Position numbers and translations under genes: made by a program. Source: Bin87 sp965220505 (lineage in GTDB: Bacteria; Chloroflexota; Dehalococcoidia; Lucifugimonadales; UBA3495). Taken from it: a DNA stretch of 64,000 bases. The notes under the pieces are model-generated. The model saw only the letters and a program-made list of their open reading frames with translations. It was not told where the DNA came from and ran no database searches. The stretch spans positions 1,612,001 through 1,676,000 of the forward strand of contig CBDCQE010000001.1 of the NCBI GenBank assembly GCA_965220505.1, in the 5' to 3' direction. Below are positions 1-8,829 of the stretch, piece after piece; position 1 is the stretch's first letter; each line of letters opens with the position of its first letter.

Positions 1-126
1 AACACCCTCCGGCACGTGGCCGAAGAAAAACCGCGAGATCCCGGCATCCTCGTGGGCCGCGTGTTCCTCGTGGGCCGCGTGTTCGTCATGGGCCATTGCG
101 GCCTCCTGACCGGGGTTGGTGCTCAT
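1..126 (-). CDS. Small His-rich protein at the end of the cytochrome oxidase operon, partial (possible oxidase subunit IV)
   Basis: The N-terminal 42 codons are visible; the gene runs off the left edge of the window. The ATG at 124-126 is preceded by a strong GAGGAGG ribosome binding site at about 137-143. The visible peptide starts MSTNPGQEAAMAHDEH and carries a short tandem repeat of the unit EHAAHE, which is also a repeat in the DNA. It continues as DAGISRFFFGHVPEGV. It lies 22 bp after ctaE in the same orientation, where caa3/aa3 operons often carry a small subunit IV (ctaF). The visible part has no diagnostic motif, so the subunit IV assignment rests on position only. Confidence 0.55.
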   Translation of the reverse strand, partial: MSTNPGQEAAMAHDEHAAHEEHAAHEDAGISRFFFGHVPEGV

Positions 127-148
127 CTGGTGGTTGCCTCCTCGAAAC

Positions 149-838
149 CTAGCTGATCAGTCCGGTGACCCAGTTCCATCCCTGCACTGCCGCGTGGCCC
201 GCTTCCGGAGGACCGTCAAATCCCCCAATCAGGTAAAGCAGCGTGAAAATCACGATCCAGACGATGTCGACGAAGTGCCAGTACAGGCCGGCAATGTCTA
301 CGTCCAGGTGAGAGGGTCGTCCTGCGGGGTTGCGCGCCGCAATGATTGCCAGGCAGATCAACCAGAAGATGCCCAGAGTAACGTGCGCGCCGTGGAACCC
401 GGTCAGCGTGAAGAAAGTACTGCTGAACAGATTGGTTTCGTAACGCAACCCTTCGACACGGAAGAGGTTGAACTCGTACACCTGGAAGCCGATGAAAATG
501 CTGCCCAAAATGATCGTCAGCACCAGCCACTGGACTAGGCGCTTCTGGTTCCCGTTGCGAGCGGCGGCCACGCCCATCACCATGGCGAACGAGCTCATCA
601 GGAGCACGAAGGTGCTGACGGTCGTGATGGGGACATCAATGATGTCCTTGGGGTACGGGCCAACGATGCTCTGCCCCCGGTACACCATGTAGGTGGCGAT
701 CAGGGAGCCGAAGAAGAGACAGTCCGAACCGAGAAACACCCACATGAGGAGTTTCCGGTGATTAATCCCGGTGGTGGTCTCTTCCTCGTGGGCCGGCGGA
801 TGCGCCGGCGGGGCATGGGTCGTGTCTGCGTGAGCCAA
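149..838 (-). CDS. ctaE: Cytochrome c oxidase subunit III
   Basis: 229 aa, a heme-copper oxidase subunit III of the short form. It is an integral membrane subunit that stabilises the oxidase core and carries no redox centre. After a His/Pro-rich cytosolic leader (about residues 1-30) there are five predicted membrane segments. Family signatures are visible in the segment GINHRKLLMWVFLGSDCLFF and in the FTLTGFHGAHVTLG motif of the fourth helix. The last helix contains YWHFVDIVWIVIF, the canonical subunit III ending. The gene follows ctaD by about 54 bp on the same strand and is probably co-transcribed with it from the promoter in front of ctaC. It is a normal member of the family with no visible defect. 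Confidence 0.95.
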   Translation of the reverse strand: MAHADTTHAPPAHPPAHEEETTTGINHRKLLMWVFLGSDCLFFGSLIATYMVYRGQSIVGPYPKDIIDVPITTVSTFVLLMSSFAMVMGVAAARNGNQKRLVQWLVLTIILGSIFIGFQVYEFNLFRVEGLRYETNLFSSTFFTLTGFHGAHVTLGIFWLICLAIIAARNPAGRPSHLDVDIAGLYWHFVDIVWIVIFTLLYLIGGFDGPPEAGHAAVQGWNWVTGLIS

Positions 839-892
839 CGCGCTCCTCCTGCCTGGTTCTAATCTGCGTAAGCCGGGTACTTGCGGAGCGGC

Positions 893-2764
893 TTAATGGT
901 GGCCAGCCGCTTCGTGGTGTTCTTCCGCGGCGGGTTCGTTCGACCAACCGATCACGCCGATGATAGTGATGATCCCGCCGATGAAACTGACCGGGAACCG
1001 GATGTAATCCCAACCCACGTCGATCAGGAGGCCGCCAGCAATCCACACCACGCCGAATGACGTGATCAGAGGCCAGTAGGACGGGCTCGGCATGTGGATG
1101 GTGTCGGGGTCCACGTGGGGCTCAGCCGGCACGGTCTCGCCGCGGGCGGCAGCCTCACGCTTGGTTATCCAGTAGGCGTCCTGGCCGCGCACCACGGGCA
1201 CTTCTGCGAAGTTGTACACGGGCGGCGGCGAGGAAATGCTCCACTCCAGGGTGGGAGCGTCCCAAGGGTCGTGACCCGCCTCTTCGCCCTTCTTGATGCT
1301 ACGGAAGAAGTTGTGGATGAAGATCAGCAGCGAGATGACGATGATGAAGTAGCCGATGGTCGCCAGCAGATTCATGCCTTCCCAGCCGAAGCCCTCGGCG
1401 TAGGTGTAGATGCGGCGCGGCATCCCGTTCAGCCCGGCGTAGTGCATGGGGAAGAAGGTCAGGTTCATGCCGATGAACATGAGCCAAAAATGGATCTTGC
1501 CCAGCAGTTCGTTGTACATCTTGCCGGTGATCTTGGGGTACCAGTAGTAGATGCCGGCGAAGATGCCGAATATCGCGCCGCCGAACAGAACGTAGTGGAT
1601 GTGGGCGACGATGTAGTAGGTGTCCTGTTGCTGGAAGTCCGACGGTGACACGGCGTGGGATACGCCGGAAAGCCCACCCACGATGAACAGCGCCACGAAC
1701 CCGATCGCCATGAGCATCGGCGTCCTCAGGTCGATGGAACCGCTCCACATCGTGCCGATCCAGTTGAATATCTTCACGCCGGTGGGCACCGCGATCAGCA
1801 TCGTGGTGATGGTGAACACCGAGTTGGCGATTGCGCCCAGGCCCACCGTGAACATGTGGTGGCTCCACACCGCCCAGCTCATGATGGCGATTACGATGCC
1901 GGAGAATACGACCACGGGATAGCCGAATAGCGGCTTGCGGCTGAAGGTCGGAATGATCTCGGATACCACGCCCATGGCCGGCAGGATGAGGATGTACACC
2001 TCCGGATGGCCGAACAGCCAGAACAGGTGCTGCCAGAGGATCGGGTCGCCGCCGGCCGCGGTGTTGAAGAAGTTGGCCCCGAACTGCCGGTCGGCGGTCA
2101 GTTCGATCAGAGCGACGGTGATGATCGGGAACGCCAGCACCAGGAGGATGCTGGTCACCAGCGTCATCCACACGAATACGGGCATGCGCATCAGGGACAT
2201 CCCCGGCGCCCGCATGTTGATGATGGTCACCACGAAGTTGAAGCCGGCGGCCAATGAGGCGACGCCCAGGACCTGAAGGCTCAGCGCCCAGAAGTCCAGA
2301 CCTTTGCCCTCGCTGAACGGCGCGGCGGTCAGGTTCGCGTAGGAGAACCAGCCGGCGTCGGGAACCTGCCCGATCAGGAAACCGCCGTGCATGAGCAGCG
2401 CGCCGAAGAGGAAAGTCCAGTAGGAAAAGGCGTTAAGGCGGGGAAATGCCACGTCCCGCGCCCCAATCATCAGGGGAATCAGGAAGTTGAAGAAGGTAGC
2501 GCCGAAGGGCATGATCACCATGAAAATCATGGTCGTGCCGTGCATGGTGAACATGGCGTTGAACCAGTCGGCCGAAACCATGGACTGGTCCGAGTTGGCC
2601 AACTGTAGGCGCATGATGCCGGCTTCGATACCACCGACGATGAAGAAGAAGAAAGCGGAGAAGCCGTACAACGCGCCGATTCGCTTGTGGTCCACCGTGG
2701 TTAACCAGCTCCACAAGCCGGTATAGGTGCTGGGGCGAGGTATGACGCCGGTTATGGTTACCAT
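893..2764 (-). CDS. ctaD: Cytochrome c oxidase subunit I (aa3 type)
   Basis: 623 aa, the catalytic subunit that reduces oxygen to water and pumps protons. All metal ligands are visible: His75 (in MHGTTM) for low-spin heme a, His253 and Tyr257 of GHPEVY (CuB and the cross-linked tyrosine), His302-His303 of WSHHMF (CuB), and His388/His390 in AHIHYVLFGG for the high-spin heme and low-spin heme a. About twelve core helices are followed by an extra C-terminal region with two further hydrophobic segments (about 540-610) and a His-rich tail, as in subunit I proteins that carry a C-terminal membrane extension. It lies about 100 bp downstream of ctaC on the same strand. The intact GHPEVY-type K-channel end indicates an A-family oxidase. 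Confidence 0.97.
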   Translation of the reverse strand: MVTITGVIPRPSTYTGLWSWLTTVDHKRIGALYGFSAFFFFIVGGIEAGIMRLQLANSDQSMVSADWFNAMFTMHGTTMIFMVIMPFGATFFNFLIPLMIGARDVAFPRLNAFSYWTFLFGALLMHGGFLIGQVPDAGWFSYANLTAAPFSEGKGLDFWALSLQVLGVASLAAGFNFVVTIINMRAPGMSLMRMPVFVWMTLVTSILLVLAFPIITVALIELTADRQFGANFFNTAAGGDPILWQHLFWLFGHPEVYILILPAMGVVSEIIPTFSRKPLFGYPVVVFSGIVIAIMSWAVWSHHMFTVGLGAIANSVFTITTMLIAVPTGVKIFNWIGTMWSGSIDLRTPMLMAIGFVALFIVGGLSGVSHAVSPSDFQQQDTYYIVAHIHYVLFGGAIFGIFAGIYYWYPKITGKMYNELLGKIHFWLMFIGMNLTFFPMHYAGLNGMPRRIYTYAEGFGWEGMNLLATIGYFIIVISLLIFIHNFFRSIKKGEEAGHDPWDAPTLEWSISSPPPVYNFAEVPVVRGQDAYWITKREAAARGETVPAEPHVDPDTIHMPSPSYWPLITSFGVVWIAGGLLIDVGWDYIRFPVSFIGGIITIIGVIGWSNEPAAEEHHEAAGHH

Positions 2765-2868
2765 GGCTCAGGTCCTCCGCTGCGGCTCGGTCAACAGGCG
2801 TTTCGGCGATGCGTTAGCGGCGATGAATTGTGGTCTACGGATACTATGATAGCGCGGATTTCGCCGGG

Positions 2869-4242
2869 CTACTGCGGGCAGATGTTGGATCCTTGGGCCG
2901 AAAGGTATTCGACCAGGTCTCCCAATTGGGCTTCCGTCAGATCAGCGCGGTGGTCCAGTTTGGTCTGGTAAATGGCCGCCAGTTCCGACATACGGTTGCC
3001 GGGCTTGATGCTGTCAGGATCACGGACCCATTGCCGCAGGGTTTCGCGATTGCGGTCCACCAGTCCAGCGCCAAGAGTGACGCGGCAACTCAGGTCGGTG
3101 AGGTTCGGTGCGGCGAACGCGGTTGGAGGTTCGTTACCCGTCCGCACGTCCAGGAGCCGCTCATCGGCGCGCTTGGCGAGCCACTCGGTGTACTCGATGT
3201 ACGTTTGCATCCGGGCGTGCTGCACGCCCTCTCCGGTTGCCGGATCCACCACGTCGGATGCGCCGACAGTGTGGCAGGTCACGCACTGGCCGTCCCCCAG
3301 GAAGACTAGCTGGCCCTGGGTCGCCTCGGCAGATAGCTGCACCGGTTCAGCGAACCCGGCCACCCACGCCTTGTACTCCGAGTCCTCCATGACGTGGACG
3401 CGGAACTTCATCTGGGCGTGGGCGGTGCCGCAGAACTCTGCGCACTGCCCGTAATACATTCCGGTTTCTTCGGCCAGGAACCACATGGAGTTGGTCTTGG
3501 TCGGAACCACGTCCTGCTTACCGGCGAGTTTCGGGATCCAGAAACTATGGATCACGTCGTCACTCTTGAGATCCATGATGATGGGCGTATTGACGGGCAC
3601 GCGCATCTCGTTGGCAGTGGTAACCAGTTTGGTGGCCGCGTCGCCGGGCAGCGGATCTTCGTAACGGAACTCCCACCACCACTGGTGACCCACCGCCTCG
3701 ACCCGGATCGGCTCTTTACCCTCGGCCCGCGCCAGGGCAATCGCCTCGCCCGGTTCCAACTTGAACAGCACGATCACCGACCACACCCCCAGACCGAGGA
3801 TCAGAATGGTCGGCACGATGGTCCAGGCGATTTCCAGCGGCGTGTGCCCGTGGGTCTGCGGCGGCAGCGGATCGCCCGGCTTACGACGGAAGCGAATGGC
3901 CGCGTAGAGCAGCGCGCCCTCCACCAGGACGAACACGACCACCATGGTCCACAGCAGGACGTTGAACAGCAGCAACTGCTCTCGCGCCACCGGCCCGCCG
4001 ACCCCATCCAGGGTCCATGGCGTAGAACTCAGAATGGACTGATGCGCATCGGCATCACAACCCAGTGCCGCCAGGATGAGAACGCCGCCCAGGAGGGCCA
4101 GCGTGACCAAAGGACGCCGTCCGATGCGGCGGGAGAAGTTACCGGAGGAGGGGCTCACTGGAATATCACTTACTGCTCTGGGCCTGGATTTGGCGCGGCG
4201 CTTGTTGGGTGAATCTTCCTCTGCAAAGGGCAACTGCCCCAT
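2869..4242 (-). CDS. ctaC: Cytochrome c oxidase subunit II with fused cytochrome c domain, lipoprotein
   Basis: 457 aa from the chosen ATG. Subunit II takes electrons into the oxidase through the binuclear CuA site. A basic leader ends in a hydrophobic stretch with a lipobox-like AALGC (Cys62), suggesting an outward-facing lipoprotein. Two membrane helices follow (about 88-115 and 138-160). The cupredoxin domain shows the aromatic patch HQWWWEF and CuA ligands His232, Cys267, Cys271, His275 and Met278. A C-terminal class I cytochrome c domain has the heme site CVTCH (320-324), so this is a caa3-type subunit. An in-frame ATG 12 codons upstream is possible. The chosen start is closer to the promoter at 4309-4337, but neither start has a strong ribosome binding site. 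Confidence 0.95.
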   Translation of the reverse strand: MGQLPFAEEDSPNKRRAKSRPRAVSDIPVSPSSGNFSRRIGRRPLVTLALLGGVLILAALGCDADAHQSILSSTPWTLDGVGGPVAREQLLLFNVLLWTMVVVFVLVEGALLYAAIRFRRKPGDPLPPQTHGHTPLEIAWTIVPTILILGLGVWSVIVLFKLEPGEAIALARAEGKEPIRVEAVGHQWWWEFRYEDPLPGDAATKLVTTANEMRVPVNTPIIMDLKSDDVIHSFWIPKLAGKQDVVPTKTNSMWFLAEETGMYYGQCAEFCGTAHAQMKFRVHVMEDSEYKAWVAGFAEPVQLSAEATQGQLVFLGDGQCVTCHTVGASDVVDPATGEGVQHARMQTYIEYTEWLAKRADERLLDVRTGNEPPTAFAAPNLTDLSCRVTLGAGLVDRNRETLRQWVRDPDSIKPGNRMSELAAIYQTKLDHRADLTEAQLGDLVEYLSAQGSNICPQ

Positions 4243-4308
4243 CGTGAACCCCCGGATACTGCGGCAGCGGCCAGCCACAGTATGTGCAAAATTTCACTAG
4301 CGGCGGTA

Positions 4309-4337
4309 ACCATAGCATACGCGATTATGGCTGTCAA
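4309..4337 (-). promoter_or_regulatory. Promoter of the ctaCDE operon
   Basis: On the minus strand TTGACA (4332-4337) and TATGGT (4309-4314) are separated by exactly 17 bp, and the -10 carries the extended TGC in front. It lies about 65 bp upstream of the ctaC start in the gap after ctaB. This gives the oxidase subunits their own sigma-70-type promoter, separate from ctaA-ctaB. Confidence 0.7.
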
Positions 4338-4378
4338 TTTGACCGACCCTCTTCGGCCGCTTTTCCAGAGGCTTGCGC

Positions 4379-5341
4379 CTACACAATCCCCACCGCACTG
4401 TCCACCATCACCGCAACGAAGAGCAGCGCCAGGTAGGCCAGCGAATAGAGGTACGTGGCCTTTGCTCTCCCCCTGTCGTCGCGGCGCCAAAGCCTCCAGG
4501 CCAACCAGATAAAGGGCAGGCCCAGCGCAGCCGCAGCCGCCACATAAATCAGGCCAACCTGCGGCAGCAGCGCGAACATCAGGGTCAGGCCCGTCAGCGC
4601 GATGGAATAAAGGAATATGTGCAGCGCCGTTTGCCGACGTGATGACACTACCGGCAGCATGGGCACGCCCGCACGCTCGTAGTCGGTCTGTATAAGGAGC
4701 GACAGGGCCCAGAAGTGGGGCGGGGTCCAGAAAAAGACGATGGCAAACAGGTAGACTGCCGGAAGATCCAGCCCTCCCGTGACCGCCGCCCAACCTACCA
4801 TCGGCGGGATCGCGCCGGCGGCTCCGCCGATGACGATGTTGTTGGGCGTGGTGCGTTTCAACCACAGCGTATAGACGAACACGTAGAACAGGCTGGCGCA
4901 CAGGGTCAGCGCCGCCGACAGCAGGTTGACCTGCGTGGCCAGCAAGGCGAAGGCAGCAATGTTCAACGCTACGCCGAACGCCAGGGCGTACCGGGGCGCG
5001 ACGCGCAGACCTGCAACCGGCCGTCCCTGCGTCCTTCGCATGTCGCGGTCAATGTCCCGATCCAGGAAATGGTTCACCGCGTTGGCCCCGCCGGACGCCA
5101 ACGCTCCACCCGCCCATACCAGGCCCAGTAACGCCAGGGAAGGGACACCCTGCTCCGCCAGGAACATTCCTCCCGCCGCGGTCACCAGCAGCAAAGAGAT
5201 GATCTTGGGCTTGGTCAGCGCCAGGAAATCGCGCGCGACAGCGGTTACCGAAGTACTCGCAGGCGCCTCAGCAGCCAACACGGAAACGTTCGGCTCGGTG
5301 GCTTCTCCATCGGGTCGGAACCCGGGCGCGCTACTGGCCAT
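4379..5341 (-). CDS. ctaB: Protoheme IX farnesyltransferase (heme O synthase)
   Basis: 320 aa UbiA-family prenyltransferase with about nine membrane helices. It adds a farnesyl group to protoheme to make heme O, the precursor of the heme A used by the neighbouring oxidase. The first Asp-rich substrate site reads NAVNHFLDRDIDRDMRRTQGRP split over about residues 87-108, with the N..D...D pattern and the RT..RP signature of CtaB/CyoE. The second conserved loop, FFWTPPHFWALSL, is also present. The first 11 bp overlap the end of ctaA, so the two are translationally coupled. A hydrophilic leader of about 35 residues precedes the first helix. Confidence 0.95.
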   Translation of the reverse strand: MASSAPGFRPDGEATEPNVSVLAAEAPASTSVTAVARDFLALTKPKIISLLLVTAAGGMFLAEQGVPSLALLGLVWAGGALASGGANAVNHFLDRDIDRDMRRTQGRPVAGLRVAPRYALAFGVALNIAAFALLATQVNLLSAALTLCASLFYVFVYTLWLKRTTPNNIVIGGAAGAIPPMVGWAAVTGGLDLPAVYLFAIVFFWTPPHFWALSLLIQTDYERAGVPMLPVVSSRRQTALHIFLYSIALTGLTLMFALLPQVGLIYVAAAAALGLPFIWLAWRLWRRDDRGRAKATYLYSLAYLALLFVAVMVDSAVGIV

Positions 5342-6320
5342 CTTGCACCGCTTGCCGATTCAACTCAAGACCTGAATTTATCGTTCGTACATCAAGGTAG
5401 GCAACGATGGCCATTCCCACCCCCACCGTCCACACCGCTGTTGCCGCCGTCAGGTGCAAGGCCCGCCAATGGGCCTGGAAGTCGAGCCAGATGGTCGCTG
5501 CTCCCACTATGACCTGTACGACAAACGTAGCAACGGTCAGAACAGCCAGCCACCTGAGAGTCGTCCCGCGTTCCGTCGGGCCGTTCCAGCAGCGCCAGGC
5601 CGCGTACAGCAGCAGCGCGCCAAGAACCAGCACCACGTACCGGTGGAACATGTGAACCGCCGTAAGGTGGTTCATCGGAAAGGCCTGCCCCTGGCACAGC
5701 GGCCAGGTGACACACGCGCCCGTGGCCCCCATGGCCGTCACCAGCGCACCGCTGACGATCACCGCGTAGACGCTGAGCGCGCCCACGATCGCCCAACGGT
5801 GATAGCTATAATCGGCGGACGGTTCCGAAGTCGCCCGGATTGGCGTCCGATAAGACACCACCATGATGAATACACAGGTCGCCAACAACGCTTCCGCCGT
5901 GGCCAGGTGCAATGCGACGATCCCGCCGGGCAAGTGGGTCAGCACCGTAACTCCGCCCAGCAGGCCCTGCACGATCAGTAGCGGCACCGACACTGCCGCC
6001 GGGATCCATACCCACCGGTCGGAACGATAGCGGGCCAGCGCGATCCCTGCCGTGACGAGGATCAGCGGCCCCACTATCACCGAAGCCACGAACCGATGCG
6101 TGTATTCGATGATTGCCGTGTACTCCAGCGGCGGCAGCACTTTGCCATAGCACAACGGCCAATCGGGACAACCCAGGCCGGAACCGGTAACCCTGACCAC
6201 CCCGCCGATCACGACCAGCACAAACACCGAAATCACGGTTGCCGTGGCCAGTCCCTGCAACCAGGTAGGCCCGCGCCGGGGCTCGGCGGCTGATGATGTG
6301 CTGATGCCTACGGAAGCCAT
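5331..6320 (-). CDS. ctaA: Heme A synthase
   Basis: 329 aa, eight predicted membrane helices in two four-helix halves. It oxidises heme O to heme A. Both extracellular loops carry the Cys pairs typical of Bacillus-type CtaA: CPDWPLC (Cys51/Cys57) and CVTWPLC (Cys203/Cys209). The catalytic EYTHR motif (Glu72, His75) and further heme-ligand His residues (HLATAE, HMFHRY) are present. It is the first gene of a ctaA-ctaB unit and diverges from the lipoprotein gene at 6449. The ATG at 6320 is not preceded by a good ribosome binding site. Confidence 0.95.
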   Translation of the reverse strand: MASVGISTSSAAEPRRGPTWLQGLATATVISVFVLVVIGGVVRVTGSGLGCPDWPLCYGKVLPPLEYTAIIEYTHRFVASVIVGPLILVTAGIALARYRSDRWVWIPAAVSVPLLIVQGLLGGVTVLTHLPGGIVALHLATAEALLATCVFIMVVSYRTPIRATSEPSADYSYHRWAIVGALSVYAVIVSGALVTAMGATGACVTWPLCQGQAFPMNHLTAVHMFHRYVVLVLGALLLYAAWRCWNGPTERGTTLRWLAVLTVATFVVQVIVGAATIWLDFQAHWRALHLTAATAVWTVGVGMAIVAYLDVRTINSGLELNRQAVQDGQ

Positions 6321-6405
6321 TTGAACGCGCGACGAACACCGGAGGGACGTGCGAACCGTCCAGCATTCAACCGCAGCATTAATGATAAAGCACGACCCAT
6401 GGATT

Positions 6406-6414
6406 TGCTACAAT
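6406..6414 (+). promoter_or_regulatory. Extended -10 promoter element in front of the lipoprotein gene
   Basis: TGCTACAAT is an extended -10 (TG-N-TACAAT) about 35 bp upstream of the GTG at 6449, within the divergent ctaA/lipoprotein spacer. No good -35 box is visible, as is common for extended -10 promoters. Confidence 0.4.
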
Positions 6415-6448
6415 CGGTAGGTACGATGCTCCCCGGTCCGTCCCTTGA

Positions 6449-6859
6449 GTGACCCGCGCCAGGGACAGATTGCGAGGCAAATTCCTGGGAAACCGGCTAA
6501 CTTCCGTATCTCGCTGCTCCGTGGCGTTTGTACTGGCCGCGGCGCTGGCTTGTGCCCTGGCGTGCGGCGGCGAGTCGCCGAGCGGCGGAGGTCACGGCGA
6601 TGGCGATTCGCTGTTTCCCAGGCTACCCAAGGTCACCGGTCACATCGACTTGGTGCACGCCGATGCCGACAATCCTCGCCATTTTCGGATTCTCCGCATC
6701 ACTGACGCCGAGGGTCGGGCATGGCAGTTTGGCTCCGAGGGCTGGGTGGGCGTTTCCGTCGGGCACCTCAAGGACCACCAGATCCAGGGAACCCCGGTGA
6801 CCGTCTGGTATGAGGAGCAGCCCGGTGGAGTCCGGTTGGCGCATTTCGTGGGCGACTGA
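6449..6859 (+). CDS. Small lipoprotein of unknown function
   Basis: 136 aa from a GTG start. An N-terminal basic region is followed by a hydrophobic stretch ending in a lipobox-like LACALAC-GG (about residues 33-41), predicting a lipid-anchored exported protein. A Gly/Ser linker follows, then about 85 residues with alternating hydrophobic positions resembling a small OB-fold- or SH3-like beta domain (KVTGHIDLVHAD, ITDAEGRAWQFGSEGW, GTPVTVWYEEQPGGV). The pattern recalls DUF-type small domains that modulate cytochrome or copper proteins, but I do not recognise the family. A TTG start at 6472 would shorten the leader and suit the signal peptide better. Its divergent position beside ctaA suggests, but does not show, a link to respiration. 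Confidence 0.65.
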   Translation: MTRARDRLRGKFLGNRLTSVSRCSVAFVLAAALACALACGGESPSGGGHGDGDSLFPRLPKVTGHIDLVHADADNPRHFRILRITDAEGRAWQFGSEGWVGVSVGHLKDHQIQGTPVTVWYEEQPGGVRLAHFVGD

Positions 6860-7191
6860 GCCACCCAGCTAGGTTGCGGCTCGCCGACGGCGGTGCGTCT
6901 CCCGCAAGAACAGCATCACGCCGATTCCCGCCGCGCTGGCTCGCAGGCGAAATTTTACGCTCAAGCGTGTAACTCCTATATGCTTCCCGGACTGCTCACG
7001 ATCCCTGGATATAGGCGGCGACCGGACCCCCGGCATCATAGGCTTGAGGTTTGCGGCCGTCGACGCGACTACGTGGCGCCGAATACGCCGGAGGCACAGC
7101 GGTTCAAAGTTGCCCGCTTGCCCCGTGTTGCCCTAAACTTGCGCCACACTGGAAACCCACCTCATCTATCTCCAACACGGGAGGCTCGAAC
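6860..7191 (+). other. Intergenic region, no supported gene
   Basis: 332 bp between the lipoprotein and the first CoA-transferase. Open frames here have no ribosome binding site and no recognisable product. The only signal I see is a possible promoter near the right end (TTGCCC at 7110-7115, 18-bp spacer, TAAACT at 7134-7139) that would give a leader of about 45 nt for the gene at 7192. Confidence 0.4.
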
Positions 7192-8517
7192 ATGCCCCTG
7201 CCTACTCCATTGAAAGGAATACGCGTGGTCGATTTCACCTGGGTGCGCGCCGGCCCATGGGCAGCCCGTTGGCTGGGCACCCTGGGCGCCGAAGTCGTCA
7301 AGGTGGAATGGCCCTTGAACCTGGACACCCTGCGCCAGAATCGGTTCACCGTGCCGCCCGGCGTTGAGCCCGGGCCCAATTCCACGGGGCAGTTCGCCGA
7401 CACCAACGCCAACAAGCGCGGCATCAGCGTCAACACTCGCACCGAAGAGGGCCTTGAACTGGTCAAGAGGCTGATCTCGGTCTCCGACGTGGTCATTGAG
7501 AACTTCAGCAGCCGCATCATGCAACGCTGGGGCCTCGGCTACGAACAGCTCAAGAAGATCCGGCCTGATATCGTGTACGTGTCCATGGCCGGCTTTGGAC
7601 ACACCGGTCGCTACCACTGGTACGGCACTATGGGCCCGGCCGCCCAGGCTCTGAGCGGCTTGACCCACCTGTCGGGCCTGCCTGGGGCCCCGCCGGCTGG
7701 ATGGGGCTGGTCGTACCTGGACGACACTGGCGGGATGTACGGCGCGATCAGCGCGCTGACTGCACTGCGCCACCGCTCCGCCACCGGCAAAGGCCAGCAC
7801 GTTGACCTCTCGCAGATGATCACCGGCATCACTCTCACCGGTCCGGCTTTCCTCGACAAGACCGTCAACGGCCGCCAGGCTCGCCGCGAGGGGTTCCCGC
7901 CCGGCAATCGCACCGTGTGGCCCGGCGCCGAGGTGGTCAACAACTACCGCGGCCCCATCGCCGCGCCGCACAACGCGTATCGCACCTCTCCTGGTGGGTA
8001 CAACGACTGGGCCACCATCGCCTGCCTGTCCGATGACGAATGGCACAAACTGGTCAAGCTTATGGGCAGCCCCGACTGGGCCGACAACCGCTTCGACACC
8101 ATCGACGGCCGGCTGGAACACCAGGAAGAGATGGACGATCACATCGAAAAGTGGACCAGCACGATGGGCAAGTACGAGCTCACCGAGAAGTGCCAGGCCG
8201 CCGGCGTCCGCGCGATGGCCGTGCAGAGCAGTCAGGACCGGGTGGACAACGACCCTCAGCTGCGCCACCGGGACATGTACGTGCCCATGGACCACCCCAT
8301 GCTCGGCCCCTGGAAGTTCCAGAACGCTCCGTTCAAGATGTCCAAGTCGCCGGCGCGCATCGCCAATCCGCCGCCAATGATCGGCCAGCACAACCGCGAG
8401 GTGCTGGAAGACCTGCTGGGCGTCACCCACGAGGATCTGCTGGACGGCTACGAGAACGGTGTCTTCTGGCCCACCACCATGGACCGCTATCCCTACATCG
8501 AGGAGGCCCTGCGATGA
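7192..8517 (+). CDS. CaiB/BaiF family (class III) CoA-transferase
   Basis: 441 aa. Class III CoA-transferases move CoA between carboxylic acids through an aspartyl-CoA thioester intermediate. The family opening (LKGIRVVDFTWVRAGPWAAR, then LGAEVVKVEW) is followed by the NANKRGISVNTRTEEG CoA-binding loop and SMAGFGHTGRY. The region corresponding to the catalytic Asp reads YLDDTGGMYGAISALTAL, with Asp177/Asp178 present. The ATG at 7192 was chosen for its GGGAGG ribosome binding site 7 bp upstream. Upstream in-frame ATGs lack one. It starts an operon with the small gene at 8514, a second CoA-transferase and a toxin-antitoxin pair. The substrate cannot be read from sequence. Confidence 0.93.
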   Translation: MPLPTPLKGIRVVDFTWVRAGPWAARWLGTLGAEVVKVEWPLNLDTLRQNRFTVPPGVEPGPNSTGQFADTNANKRGISVNTRTEEGLELVKRLISVSDVVIENFSSRIMQRWGLGYEQLKKIRPDIVYVSMAGFGHTGRYHWYGTMGPAAQALSGLTHLSGLPGAPPAGWGWSYLDDTGGMYGAISALTALRHRSATGKGQHVDLSQMITGITLTGPAFLDKTVNGRQARREGFPPGNRTVWPGAEVVNNYRGPIAAPHNAYRTSPGGYNDWATIACLSDDEWHKLVKLMGSPDWADNRFDTIDGRLEHQEEMDDHIEKWTSTMGKYELTEKCQAAGVRAMAVQSSQDRVDNDPQLRHRDMYVPMDHPMLGPWKFQNAPFKMSKSPARIANPPPMIGQHNREVLEDLLGVTHEDLLDGYENGVFWPTTMDRYPYIEEALR

Positions 8518-8813
8518 TGCCCCCCGACGACTGTGCATCTCCAGTGTGCTTGTGCGGATGCGGCCTCGATACAAACCGGAACCGAGATGATCGCCGGTTC
8601 GTAATAGGCCACGACCAAACAGCCCGAACCCGGCTGCGACGTCTGAATCCTGCGAATGACGACAACCCCAACGCTGATGATTGGGCAATTCTGCACAACG
8701 ACTTGCTCATCTTTTACCAAGAACATCCAAATTGTAGGGTGGTCGATGACTGGGATTCTGATCAAATCTTACAACTGGCCAGAGACTTGGGCTTGCTCCC
8801 TGCCGGCCAATAA
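8514..8813 (+). CDS. Small Cys-rich protein between two CoA-transferases
   Basis: 99 aa, not a recognised enzyme. The start ATG overlaps the stop of the preceding CoA-transferase (ATGA) and has AGGAGG 6-8 bp upstream, so it is translationally coupled. Near the N-terminus the protein shows VCLCGCG followed about 20 residues later by FVIGHDQTAR. This C-x-C-x-C ... GHD arrangement looks like a small metal-binding knuckle. The second half is acidic and helical (DDWDSDQILQLARDLGLLP), with a hydrophobic pattern suggesting a protein-contact helix. Coding is supported by the tight spacing and both ribosome binding sites. Function unknown. Confidence 0.7.
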   Translation: MMPPDDCASPVCLCGCGLDTNRNRDDRRFVIGHDQTARTRLRRLNPANDDNPNADDWAILHNDLLIFYQEHPNCRVVDDWDSDQILQLARDLGLLPAGQ

Positions 8814-8829
8814 TTGAGGAGAGATTGAT

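Noticed and set aside
6893..7213. 106-codon open frame between the lipoprotein and the CoA-transferase
   Set aside because: No start signal, no recognisable product, overlaps the probable promoter and leader.
7162..8688. 508-codon open frame on the minus strand across the first CoA-transferase
   Set aside because: Antisense shadow in GC-rich coding DNA; no ribosome binding site and low-complexity Ala/Gly/His/Arg composition.
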